DNA from: Caulobacter sp.
GTDB taxonomy: Bacteria > Pseudomonadota > Alphaproteobacteria > Caulobacterales > Caulobacteraceae
Assembly: GCA_030652755.1 (NCBI GenBank)
Contig: JAUSPV010000047.1
Span: 1 to 36,850 of the forward strand
Length of the DNA stretch: 36,850 nt
Direction: 5' to 3'
Shown in pieces: positions 1 to 6,996 of this stretch. Within the stretch, counting starts at the first letter, position 1, and each line of letters starts with the position of its first letter. Below the pieces are notes generated by a model. The model had not been told where the DNA came from. It was given only the letters and a program-made list of their open reading frames with translations, and did not search any database. Both the position numbers and the translations under genes were made by a program.

Positions 1-198
1 GCGGCGACGGCCTCGGGCTACAACGGCAAGGTCATGGGCGCCATCGGCAACGCGCTGTTCGCAGTCGAACGCGGCGGCCGGGACGGGACCGGATATCCGA
101 TCCTCTCCGTCGCCTGCGGAATCGTCGGCAAGGACGGCATCGAGCCGGACGTCTGGTACGCAGCCAAGGACGGTAAGCTGGTGAGGGTCGAGCAATGA
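1..198 (+). CDS. 3' end of a hypothetical element protein (partial)
   Basis: An open frame enters from the left edge and ends at TGA 196-198, giving a 65-residue C-terminal fragment ending LVRVEQ. It is rich in Gly, Ala and aliphatic residues and I recognise no motif. The stop overlaps the ATG of the next gene (ATGA), and third codon positions are strongly GC, which supports real coding. The start lies outside the window. Function unknown. Confidence 0.6.
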   Translation, partial: AATASGYNGKVMGAIGNALFAVERGGRDGTGYPILSVACGIVGKDGIEPDVWYAAKDGKLVRVEQ

Positions 199-455
199 CC
201 GCAGCCCGCGTGATCTATTCCGCCCCGCCAGCCGCATCCGTCCCCGGTCCAGAGCCCGTTGGCTCCGACCGCGTCGAGATCGGCGACACCGCGCGCCTTC
301 GCTTCGACGAGGTCCGTGGCCGTGTCGCCCGGATCTCCTCGACCATGCTGTCGCGAACCGCCACCCGCGCCGCTGTCGAACAGGCCGACGCCATGCTGGC
401 CGAGATCGAACAGCAGGCCAAGGCGGCGCGGATCGCTCTGGCGAGGGGGCGGTGA
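195..455 (+). CDS. Hypothetical phage-region protein, 86 aa
   Basis: It starts with ATG overlapping the upstream stop (ATGA) and ends where the next gene begins (TGATG). The N-terminal 30 residues are Pro/Ala rich and probably unstructured. The C-terminal half (about residues 30-86) is a charged Ala/Glu/Arg-rich segment likely to form a helical hairpin or coiled coil. No family is recognised. Position at the head of the regulator genes suggests an accessory early protein, but this is inference only. Confidence 0.6.
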   Translation: MTAARVIYSAPPAASVPGPEPVGSDRVEIGDTARLRFDEVRGRVARISSTMLSRTATRAAVEQADAMLAEIEQQAKAARIALARGR

Positions 456-688
456 TGACCCTCGCCCTCGGAACCCGCGCACGGCTCGCCCTTGGCCCCA
501 TCACGTTCTGGAACCCGCACCGCAAGCTGAAGGTGCTCAAGGCTCTGGACGCTGCCGACGCCGACGGACGCACGGCCCTCATGGCCGAACACGGCCTGAC
601 CGATGACGAGGTCACGCACTGGCGCGCGGCATTCGATCGCCACGGCATCACCGGGCTTGCCACCCGCAGACAGGAGAACCGACGTTGA
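455..688 (+). CDS. SciP-like (DUF1153) small DNA-binding regulator carried by the element
   Basis: A 77-residue protein if read from ATG 455; the ORF track uses GTG 452, one codon upstream. From residue ~15 it follows the layout of the alphaproteobacterial CtrA inhibitor SciP: a Trp followed by a basic HRKLKVLKAL helix, a short linker, a second helical segment around LTDDEVTHWRAAFDRHG, and a basic end GLATRRQENRR. In SciP the equivalent parts are the W..RRK..VV.AV helix, the L...E...W..A.D.HG helix and the GLR.TR.Q.YR tail. SciP is known in Caulobacter to bind DNA and block CtrA-activated transcription in G1. A phage copy could tune CtrA-dependent host genes or regulate its own promoters. The alternative is a generic phage HTH protein. 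The family call is from remembered consensus, not a search. Confidence 0.55.
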   Translation: MTLALGTRARLALGPITFWNPHRKLKVLKALDAADADGRTALMAEHGLTDDEVTHWRAAFDRHGITGLATRRQENRR

Positions 689-1128
689 CCGAAGCTCCCA
701 CCCCGAACCCCATCGACCTGCACGTCGGCGGCAGGATCCGCGCCCGCCGGAAGATCATCGGCGTCAGCCAGAGCACGCTCGCCGACAGCCTGGGGCTGAC
801 CTTCCAGCAGGTGCAGAAGTACGAGCGCGGCGCCAACCGGGTCAGCGCCAGCAAGCTGTACGAGATCGCCCGCAAGCTGCAGGTCGGCATCGCCTTCTTC
901 TTCGAGGGCCTGGCCGATCCCATGTCGGCCGAGGCGTCCGACATCGACGTCGACGGCCTGGGCGAGGTCCACGCCTACCTGATGACGGCGGAGGGCATCG
1001 ATCTCGCCCGGTCGCTCCCGAAGGTCCCGCGTCGCCAGCGTGCCCGGCTGCTCGCCCTGATCCGCGAGTTGGCCGGCGAGGATGACGAAGCCGAGGAGGC
1101 CCGCGGCGGCCTGCGGGTGGCGGCGTGA
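685..1128 (+). CDS. XRE-family (Cro/C1-type HTH) transcriptional regulator
   Basis: 147 aa with a TTG start overlapping the previous TGA (TTGA), preceded by an AGGAG Shine-Dalgarno. Residues ~12-70 form a classic HTH_XRE domain: GGRIRARRKIIGVSQSTLAD, then GLTFQQVQKYERGANRVSASKLYEIAR. This version is common in alphaproteobacterial chromosomes and phages. The remainder (70-147) is acidic then Arg-rich (PRRQRARLLALIREL), perhaps an oligomerisation helix. It lacks a Ser/Lys autocleavage domain, so it is not a LexA/CI-type cleavable repressor. Lying next to the SciP-like gene and upstream of the RecE/RecT genes, it probably controls the early operon, but no operator can be placed because there is no intergenic DNA. 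Confidence 0.85.
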   Translation: MTEAPTPNPIDLHVGGRIRARRKIIGVSQSTLADSLGLTFQQVQKYERGANRVSASKLYEIARKLQVGIAFFFEGLADPMSAEASDIDVDGLGEVHAYLMTAEGIDLARSLPKVPRRQRARLLALIRELAGEDDEAEEARGGLRVAA

Positions 1129-1322
1129 GCGAGTCCCGCATCACCGAGATCACGGTCCAACTTCATCAGCAGACCGAGCGCGCGATCCTCGTCAGCGATG
1201 ACGGCGATGTCGAGAAGGCGTGCTGGCTGCCGAAGTCGCAGATCGAGTTCGCCGAGAAGGCGGGCGGTGTGATCGAGGTCACCCTGCCCGAATGGCTGGC
1301 GACCGAGCGAGGCCTGGTCTGA
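1125..1322 (+). CDS. Hypothetical phage protein, 65 aa
   Basis: GTG start overlapping the XRE stop (GTGA). The sequence alternates beta-prone stretches (EITVQLHQQTERAILVSDDG) with a short helix and a C-terminal VIEVTLPEWLATERGL. Small proteins with a similar ending (LPEWLA..KGL) are frequent in alphaproteobacterial phages, but the function is unknown. Coding is supported by stop-start coupling on both sides and strong third-position GC. Confidence 0.65.
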   Translation: MSESRITEITVQLHQQTERAILVSDDGDVEKACWLPKSQIEFAEKAGGVIEVTLPEWLATERGLV

Positions 1323-1516
1323 TGCTCGACCTCACCGAACGCCAGCACGACCTGCTCACGCGCATCAGCCGCGCCGGCGCCGCCGGTCACGCGCTGCAAC
1401 AGGGCGAGGTCGCCGACGCCTGCCGCATGGGTTCGGCCGGGCTCTGCACCGTCGATCGCAGCCGGGCCGTGATCACCGAGAAGGGACGGGGCTTTCTCCT
1501 GCGCGTGGTCGCGTGA
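1322..1516 (+). CDS. Hypothetical phage protein, 64 aa, possible winged-helix
   Basis: The ORF track opens this frame at 1220, but the coupled ATG at 1322 overlapping the upstream TGA is the better start and gives MLDLTERQHDLL. The protein has helices at ~3-16 and ~27-36 and a C-terminal VITEKGRGFLLRVV that resembles the wing of a small winged-helix domain. That is a weak resemblance only. It ends overlapping the next GTG start. Confidence 0.6.
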   Translation: MLDLTERQHDLLTRISRAGAAGHALQQGEVADACRMGSAGLCTVDRSRAVITEKGRGFLLRVVA

Positions 1517-1791
1517 GCCGCTTCAGGGTCAAGCCGCACACCGAGCCGAGGAAGCCTCGCACGCAGGCGCAGGAGGCCGCGACCGACCGGGCGTTCCGCA
1601 TCTTTCGGCTGCGCGGGCTCTACTACCAGGCGCTGCTGCTGACCGGTGAACGCCGCGAACAGGCGCAGGCGGCCGTCGACGCCGAGCTGCGGCTCCTGGG
1701 CGCCAAGACGCACGCCGAGCATGCCGCCGAAGTCGCCGAGCACTTGGCCGCCGAGCCCCACCCTGACGACTTCGCGGAGTTGCCCTTCTGA
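1513..1791 (+). CDS. Hypothetical phage protein, 92 aa
   Basis: GTG start in a GTGA overlap with the preceding stop, and its own stop overlaps the ATG of the nuclease gene. The first 30 residues are strongly basic and Thr/Gln rich; the middle (30-75) is predicted helical and Ala/Glu rich; the end EPHPDDFAELPF is acidic. Its place immediately before the RecE/RecT pair suggests it belongs with recombination functions, but no family is recognised. Confidence 0.6.
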   Translation: MSRFRVKPHTEPRKPRTQAQEAATDRAFRIFRLRGLYYQALLLTGERREQAQAAVDAELRLLGAKTHAEHAAEVAEHLAAEPHPDDFAELPF

Positions 1792-2735
1792 TGACCCTCC
1801 CCGTCACCCCCTGGAACGGCGAGCCGATCAGCGCCGACGGCGTCTATGACCTTACGATGGACGCCTACCACGGCCAGCCGTGCGAGGGCCCGTCGATCAG
1901 CAGCAGCGGCCTGCGGACGATCTGGGAGCAATCCCCCGCGCACTACTGGATCGACAGCAGCCTCAACCCGAACCGTGCTGTCGACGACGACGAGCGGCCG
2001 CACTTCAGCCTCGGCCGGGCCGCGCATCACCTCCTGTTTCTCGGCCGCAAGGGCTTCGACCAGGAGTTCGCGACACGGCCAGCGAAGTGGAAGGACTGGC
2101 GGACCGCCGAGGCCAAGGAGTGGAGAGCCGAGCAGATCAAGGCCGGGATGACGATCATCACCGACCACGAGCTCGAGCTGATCGCCGGCATGGCCCGCAG
2201 CCTGGCCGAACACCCGATGGTCAAGTCCGGCATCCTCGACGGCGACGTCGAGCGCTCGCTGATCTGGAAGGACCCCCTCACCGGCGTCTGGCTCAAGAGC
2301 CGACCGGACAACATCACCACCGACGGCGGCGACTACTCCGACCTGAAGACGACTGTCAGCGTCTCCGACCACGCCCTCCAGCGGACCATCGCCGACTTCC
2401 ACTACCAGATGCAGGGCGCCCTGGTCGGCGAGGCCTCGCGTACCGTCCTGGGCGTCGAGATGCAGAGCTTCACGCTCGTGTTCGTCGAGAAGGCGCCGCC
2501 GCACTGTGTGCGGGTCATCACCTTGAGTGATGAGGACCTGCGCCGGGGCGCCCAGCAGGTCCGGGCCGCGGCCGACATCTTCGCCCGCTGTGTTGCGACG
2601 GGCCGCTGGCACGGGCCCGGCGGCGACCAGACCGACGCCGCCACCCTGCCGATCGACACCTTCAAGGCCAAGCGCATCGACGAGCGCCTGGAGATCCTTA
2701 AGGCGACGGACCCCTTCCTTCAAGCCGCCGAGTGA
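1791..2735 (+). CDS. RecE-type PDDEXK exonuclease (exodeoxyribonuclease VIII-like)
   Basis: 314 aa. It carries the signature of the phage RecE C-terminal nuclease family: an N-terminal block PSISSSGLRTIWEQSPAHYW, then HFSLGRAAHHLL (conserved His near residue 79), an acidic residue in DVERSLIW, then the catalytic core SRPDN (Asp173) followed by YSDLKTT (D184-x-K186). Such enzymes digest the 5' strand of double-stranded DNA ends to leave 3' single-stranded tails that are handed to the annealing protein encoded next door. It is followed after only 4 bp by recT. Length fits a stand-alone phage exonuclease rather than the long E. coli RecE. The gene is intact with all key residues visible. Confidence 0.85.
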   Translation: MTLPVTPWNGEPISADGVYDLTMDAYHGQPCEGPSISSSGLRTIWEQSPAHYWIDSSLNPNRAVDDDERPHFSLGRAAHHLLFLGRKGFDQEFATRPAKWKDWRTAEAKEWRAEQIKAGMTIITDHELELIAGMARSLAEHPMVKSGILDGDVERSLIWKDPLTGVWLKSRPDNITTDGGDYSDLKTTVSVSDHALQRTIADFHYQMQGALVGEASRTVLGVEMQSFTLVFVEKAPPHCVRVITLSDEDLRRGAQQVRAAADIFARCVATGRWHGPGGDQTDAATLPIDTFKAKRIDERLEILKATDPFLQAAE

Positions 2736-2739
2736 GAAC

Positions 2740-3777
2740 ATGACCGCCAGCAACATCGCCACCATCGACCCCAAGCCCGCGCGGCGCTCCGTCGTCGCGG
2801 AGGTCGCCCACCGCTACGGTATGGAAGCCGACGCGTTCGAGGCCACCCTGCGCAAGACCGTGGTGAAGGGCGACGTCAGCCGCGAGGAGTTCGCGGCCTT
2901 GATGGTTGTCGCCAACCAGTACGGGCTGAACCCGCTGACCAAGGAGTTCTACGCCTTCCCGGCGAAGGGCGGCGGGATTCAGCCCATCGTCAGCATCGAC
3001 GGCTGGTCTCGGATCATCAACGACCACCCGGCCTTCGACGGCATGGAGTTCGAGGACATCCGCGAGGGCGCCGAGCTTCTGGCCATCACATGCCGGATGC
3101 ACCGCAAGGACCGCAGCCGCCCGATCGAAGCGACCGAGTACATGGTCGAGTGCAAGCGCGGAACCGACGTCTGGAAGCAGTGGCCTCGCCGGATGCTTCG
3201 CCACAAGGCGATGATCCAGTGCGCTCGCTACGCCTTCGGCTTCGGCGGCATCGTCGACCAGGACGAGTACGAGCGCATGATCGACGTGACGCCGGCGGCT
3301 GCGACCCGGCCGGACGTCCGCGAGCGGCTGGAAGCGCGCGGCGAGACCCGAGAGGGCTTCAACGCCGCCCGCGCGACCGAGGTCGTCGACCAGATCACCG
3401 GCGAGATCACCGACGCTGTCGTCGAGCCCGTCGACCCGCCCGCCGACGACGACCTCCCCATCCGCGACGACACCGCCGACGACTTCCCGGGCGACACGCC
3501 GAGCACGGCCGATCCGCTGACCGCCCTGCGCACCGGCGCCGAACTGCTCGCAGACCAGGCCGAGCAGGATCCGGACTTCGACCCCATCGACTGGGCCGCG
3601 TCGTTCACGCGTGGGCTGGACCAGCTGCCGACGGTCGAGGAAGTCGCCGGCGCGTGGAAGGAGGCCCAGAAGTCCGGCCGCGTCCGCACGCTCAAGGCCC
3701 GCAACGAGGGCATGGCGAAGGCGCTGGCCGAAGCCGTCAACGCCCGGGTCGCGGCGATCAACGGGACGGGTGAGTGA
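2740..3777 (+). CDS. recT: RecT/Bet-family single-strand annealing protein
   Basis: The start was set at ATG 2740 (MTASNIATIDPK), just after the nuclease stop, rather than the ORF-track start at 2527, which would overlap the exonuclease by 200 bp. The result is 345 aa. Residues ~50-200 hold the RecT/Bet core: LMVVANQYGLNPLTKEFYAFP, then IQPIVSIDGWSRIINDHPAFDG, CRMHRKDR and WPRRMLRHKAMIQCARYAFGF. The C-terminal 150 residues are acidic and low complexity, ending in a helical segment, and may contact SSB or the exonuclease (inference). RecT-type proteins coat the 3' tails made by the partner exonuclease and anneal them to homologous single strands. A standard two-gene phage recombination module. 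Confidence 0.9.
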   Translation: MTASNIATIDPKPARRSVVAEVAHRYGMEADAFEATLRKTVVKGDVSREEFAALMVVANQYGLNPLTKEFYAFPAKGGGIQPIVSIDGWSRIINDHPAFDGMEFEDIREGAELLAITCRMHRKDRSRPIEATEYMVECKRGTDVWKQWPRRMLRHKAMIQCARYAFGFGGIVDQDEYERMIDVTPAAATRPDVRERLEARGETREGFNAARATEVVDQITGEITDAVVEPVDPPADDDLPIRDDTADDFPGDTPSTADPLTALRTGAELLADQAEQDPDFDPIDWAASFTRGLDQLPTVEEVAGAWKEAQKSGRVRTLKARNEGMAKALAEAVNARVAAINGTGE

Positions 3778-4841
3778 TGGCCGATGTCACTTCGATCAGT
3801 TGGACCGACCACACCTTCGCGCCGTGGTTCGGCTGCACCAAGGTCAGCCCGGCCTGCGACGGCTGCTACGCAGAGCACCTGACGGCGACCCGGTTCGGCA
3901 AGGCCAAATGGGGACCGCATGCCGAGCGGGTTCGGTCGGCTGCCTCGACATGGAAGAAGCCGCTGACGTGGAACCGGGCGGCGGCGCGAGACGGAACCTC
4001 GTCCTTCGTCTTCTGCAGCCACCTGTCCGACGTGTTCGACAACCAGGTCCCGCCCGAGTGGAGGGCCGAGCTGTTCGACCTGATCAGGATCACGCCGAAC
4101 CTGACCTGGCTGCTGCTGACCAAGCGGCCGCAGAACATCGTCAAGCTCTTCGCGCAGAGCCTCGCCCGGCCGGCTGACGATCCGGACCTTCGGAACCACT
4201 GGCCCCGCAACGCCGCCGTCGGCTGCACGGTCGTCACCCAGGCCGAGGCGGACCGCGACGTTCCGATCCTGCTCAAGTCCAAGCTGCAGATCTCGCCGGC
4301 CTTCGCCTTCGTGAGCATGGAGCCCCTCCTTGAAGCGGTGGGCCTGACGCGGGTCTGCCTCCGCCCGAGGGTCGCGGGCTCGCCTCGGGCCGGCATCCAC
4401 CTCAACAGCCTGACCGGTCGCTACTTCGAGAGCGGGGTTCCATATCATGGCGACTGGGACATCAACGGCCCGGCGCCGACCGGCCCTGGCCTCGCCCTCG
4501 ACTGGGTCATCACCGGCGGGGAGACCGACCAGGGCAAGCACATGGCCCGGCCGTCGCACCCCGACTGGTTCCGCAGCCTCCGCGACCAGTGCGCCGCCGC
4601 CGGCGTCGCCTATCACCACAAGCAGAACGGCGAGTGGGCGCCGGTCGCCATCGTCGATCCGGACGGCATCGTTCGCGGCGACGACATCATGATCTGGCCG
4701 AACGGCCACATCGGCGGCGGAACCCATCATCAGCACGGCGGCTACGGCTCACTCCAGCGCAAGGTCGGCGTCGGCCGAGCGGGGCGCGAGCTCGACGGCG
4801 TGATCCATGACGCTCGACCAGCCACCCAGGGAGCCGCCTGA
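3777..4841 (+). CDS. DUF5131 (phage Gp37/Gp68-like) protein with three-Cys motif
   Basis: 354 aa from ATG 3777, overlapping the recT stop; the ORF track uses GTG 3774. The N-terminus ISWTDHTFAPWFGCTKVSPACDGCYAE is diagnostic of DUF5131, with a CX6CX2CY cluster that resembles but is not the canonical radical-SAM CX3CX2C motif. Further family blocks are FVFCSHLSDVFD, LTWLLLTKRPQNI and AFVSMEPLLE, then WVITGGETDQGKHMARPSHPDWFRSLRDQC. Members occur in many phages and plasmids, in some cases beside a 'three-Cys-motif partner' protein. I see no such partner here. The reaction is not known to me; a radical-SAM-like nucleic acid modification is a plausible inference. Confidence 0.8.
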   Translation: MADVTSISWTDHTFAPWFGCTKVSPACDGCYAEHLTATRFGKAKWGPHAERVRSAASTWKKPLTWNRAAARDGTSSFVFCSHLSDVFDNQVPPEWRAELFDLIRITPNLTWLLLTKRPQNIVKLFAQSLARPADDPDLRNHWPRNAAVGCTVVTQAEADRDVPILLKSKLQISPAFAFVSMEPLLEAVGLTRVCLRPRVAGSPRAGIHLNSLTGRYFESGVPYHGDWDINGPAPTGPGLALDWVITGGETDQGKHMARPSHPDWFRSLRDQCAAAGVAYHHKQNGEWAPVAIVDPDGIVRGDDIMIWPNGHIGGGTHHQHGGYGSLQRKVGVGRAGRELDGVIHDARPATQGAA

Positions 4842-5545
4842 TGGCCGAACACATCATCCGCGTCATCGACTTCGAGACCACGGGCATGGAGCCGCCACAC
4901 GAGGTCTGCGAGGTCGGGTACTGCGATCTCATCAAGACCGCCGACGGCTGGGCGGTCGATCCGCCGGTCTCTTGGCTCTGCGGTGTCCGGTCGATCCCGC
5001 CGGAAGTCCGCGCGATCCACCACATCACCATGGCCGAGGTCGCTGGCCTGGAGCCGTTCGATCCGGCGGCGTTCTTCGGGGAGGAAGGGGGCGCGGCTGC
5101 GGCAGTGATCGCCGCCCACAACATGGAGTTCGAGGCGAAGTTCCTCGGCGCCCATGCCGTGCCAACCCTCTGCACCTACAAGGCCGCCCTGCGCGTCTGG
5201 CCGGAAGCGCCCGGTCATTCCAACGGTGTCCTGCGGTACTGGCTCGAAGATCAGGGCCTGCTTTCGCTGGACCACCACACGGCCATGCCGCCGCACCGGG
5301 CCGGGCCTGACGCCTACGTCACCGCGCACATCCTCAAGGCGCTCCTGACCCGCGCCACGGCCCGCGAGATGGTCGGGTGGACCCGGGAGCCCCGGCTTCT
5401 GCCGACCTGCCCTATCGGCAAGTTCCGAGGCAAGCCGTGGTCCGAAGTCGAGGCGGGCTTCCTGAACTGGATGCTCGGCCAGCCGACGATGGAGGCAGAC
5501 CTGAAGTGGAACGCCCAGCGCGAGCTTGATCGGAGGGCTGCATGA
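4841..5545 (+). CDS. DnaQ-like 3'-5' exonuclease with C-terminal DUF3820-like module
   Basis: 234 aa, ATG overlapping the previous stop. DEDDh exonuclease motifs are visible: RVIDFETTGME (Asp10, Glu12) as Exo I, AAHNMEFEAKF as Exo II, and HRAGPDAY with the His and Asp of Exo III. This is the exodeoxyribonuclease X / DnaQ epsilon-like type. After residue ~185 a second block, PIGKFRGKPWSEV..GFLNWMLGQ, matches the small DUF3820-type module often fused to phage exonucleases. Likely role: trimming 3' ends during phage recombination or repair alongside RecE/RecT. Confidence 0.8.
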   Translation: MAEHIIRVIDFETTGMEPPHEVCEVGYCDLIKTADGWAVDPPVSWLCGVRSIPPEVRAIHHITMAEVAGLEPFDPAAFFGEEGGAAAAVIAAHNMEFEAKFLGAHAVPTLCTYKAALRVWPEAPGHSNGVLRYWLEDQGLLSLDHHTAMPPHRAGPDAYVTAHILKALLTRATAREMVGWTREPRLLPTCPIGKFRGKPWSEVEAGFLNWMLGQPTMEADLKWNAQRELDRRAA

Positions 5546-5733
5546 TGCGCGAGCGCGGCGCGACAATCAGCCTGCGCGTCCGGCCCGACCTCAAGGATCG
5601 GCTGGACGCTGCATCGGCGGCACACCCATACAGGCCCAGCCTGACGGCCATCCTTGAGCGCGGCGCTGAACTGGCGCTCGTCGAGATGGCCGAACAGTTG
5701 GCCGCCATGCGCGACACGAAGGGCCCCGCCTGA
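5542..5733 (+). CDS. Small ribbon-helix-helix-like protein, 63 aa
   Basis: Starts ATGATG in overlap with the exonuclease stop. The N-terminus GATISLRVRPDLKDRLDAAS is a beta strand followed by an amphipathic helix, and RPSLTAILERGAELALVEMAEQL supplies the second helix. This is the strand-helix-helix pattern of MetJ/Arc-type DNA-binding proteins. Likely a small dimeric regulator. The antitoxin possibility is not supported because no toxin gene follows. Confidence 0.6.
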   Translation: MMRERGATISLRVRPDLKDRLDAASAAHPYRPSLTAILERGAELALVEMAEQLAAMRDTKGPA

Positions 5734-6065
5734 TGCAGCCCGCCGCCACCATCTACTACCGCGCCAGGCACGTCCCCGGCGCCATCGACCTGGGCGCTGA
5801 CCAGACCGAGCCGCTCCGCCCGTACGGCCGCTGGTCCCGGATCCTGGACGCCCTTGTCGACGGCCCGGCGCGGCTTCGGGATATCCACCATGCTGTCCGA
5901 AAGCCCGACAGCCCTCATAGCGGCCGCGTCGAGAAGCACATGACGGTCCGGGCGCTGTTCGCGATGGTCCAGCGCGGGCTGGTCCGCCACTGCGACATAG
6001 GCTTCGAGCTGACGGCCGCCGGCGTGGCTGCGCAATCGGCGCTTGGCCAGGAGCGGGCGGCATGA
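5733..6065 (+). CDS. Hypothetical phage protein, 110 aa, possible winged-helix
   Basis: Coupled to its neighbours by one-base and ATGA overlaps. The central part YGRWSRILDALVDGPARLRDIHHAVRKP, then HMTVRALFAMVQRGLVRHC and FELTAAGVAA, has the spacing of a winged-helix DNA-binding domain: helix, recognition helix, and a wing ending in a T.AG turn. No specific family is recognised. Probable DNA-binding accessory protein. Confidence 0.55.
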   Translation: MQPAATIYYRARHVPGAIDLGADQTEPLRPYGRWSRILDALVDGPARLRDIHHAVRKPDSPHSGRVEKHMTVRALFAMVQRGLVRHCDIGFELTAAGVAAQSALGQERAA

Positions 6066-6796
6066 CGCGGCCCCGCATCCTGGACCTCTACTGCGGAGCC
6101 GGCCTTGTCGCCGATGGCCTAAAGGCCGCCGGCTTCGACCCGACCGGCGTCGATTACGTCGCCCAGCCCCGCTACCCCGGTCCCTTCCTGCTCCACGATG
6201 CCCTGACCCTCGACGAGCGCCTGCTCGACAGCTTCCCCTTCATCTGGGCCTCGCCGCCCTGCCTGAAGGACACGGTTCTTAGCCGGTCGGCCCGGCGTGA
6301 GCAGGAGGCGCACGGCACGAAGCTGACCAGCCATCCCGACCTGATCACCCCGACCAGAGCGATGCTGCAGCGTTGGGCCGAGCGCACGGGCGGACGGTGG
6401 GTGATCGAGAACGTCTTCGGCGCCCCGCTGATCGACCCGGTGGTGCTGAGCGGCTTCATGTTCGACCTCGGCGCCAACTACGAGGGGCAGCGCTTCCACC
6501 TGGAGCGCAAGCGGAAGTTCGAGACGAACTGGCTGCTCCCGATCCCGGCCTTCACGCGCAAGAAGCCGGTAATCGGCGTCTACGGTGGCCACGCCCGCTG
6601 TCGGGCGGCCAGCGCCGGCGGACGCGGAACCGCCGACTTCATCGGCGTCGAGGACAAGACCGCCCTTATGCGCGAGGCCATGGGTGTCGACCGTTACGTC
6701 ACTGGCGCCGAGGTCAGCCAAGGCATTCCGCCGGCCTACGCTCGGTACGTCGGCGTGCAGCTGATGTCGCACCTGCGGGAAAGGGCTGCGGCATGA
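6062..6796 (+). CDS. C5-cytosine methyltransferase-like phage DNA methylase
   Basis: 244 aa. The N-terminal RILDLYCGAGLVADGLKAAGF is SAM-binding motif I; WASPPC is the Pro-Cys motif IV that carries the catalytic Cys of C5-cytosine methylases; GRWVIENVFGAPL is the ENV motif VI; VSQGIPPAYARYVG corresponds to C-terminal motif X. The enzyme is shorter than restriction-associated C5 methylases and has little room for a target-recognition domain, as is usual for this compact phage family. No restriction enzyme is adjacent, so it is probably an orphan protecting phage DNA or altering regulation (inference). It sits two genes upstream of an ASCH-like protein of a superfamily that can bind modified bases. 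Confidence 0.75.
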   Translation: MTRPRILDLYCGAGLVADGLKAAGFDPTGVDYVAQPRYPGPFLLHDALTLDERLLDSFPFIWASPPCLKDTVLSRSARREQEAHGTKLTSHPDLITPTRAMLQRWAERTGGRWVIENVFGAPLIDPVVLSGFMFDLGANYEGQRFHLERKRKFETNWLLPIPAFTRKKPVIGVYGGHARCRAASAGGRGTADFIGVEDKTALMREAMGVDRYVTGAEVSQGIPPAYARYVGVQLMSHLRERAAA

Positions 6797-6996
6797 TCCC
6801 TCGCCCCCTCACCGCCGCCAGCTACCGGTTCGCCGCCGCCGCCCATCGTCGCGAGGCTGCGATCCGCCGGGAGTCGCCGCTGATCTTCCAGCGGGACTTC
6901 GCCGAGGTCCTCGAAGGCTGGGCCGACAACGCCGACGCCCGGGCCGATGAGCTCGAGGCCGCCGCTCAACCTGACCTGTTCCGAGGTGCCGCATGA
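6793..6996 (+). CDS. Hypothetical phage protein, 67 aa
   Basis: Hidden inside a longer track ORF (6373..6996); the true start is ATG 6793 in an ATGA overlap with the methylase stop. It is almost entirely helical: SYRFAAAAHRREAAIRRES, then FQRDFAEVLEGWADNADARADELEAAA. It looks like a helical hairpin, ending DLFRGAA, and its stop overlaps the next ATG. No family recognised. Confidence 0.6.
   Translation: MIPRPLTAASYRFAAAAHRREAAIRRESPLIFQRDFAEVLEGWADNADARADELEAAAQPDLFRGAA

Noticed and set aside
3228-4736. 502-aa minus-strand ORF across recT and the DUF5131 gene
   Set aside because: Crosses two well-supported genes on the other strand and has no domain of its own.
5542-6065. Possible toxin-antitoxin pair (ribbon-helix-helix protein plus following gene)
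   Set aside because: The following protein looks like a winged-helix, not RelE/ParE or another known toxin, and both sit inside the phage operon.
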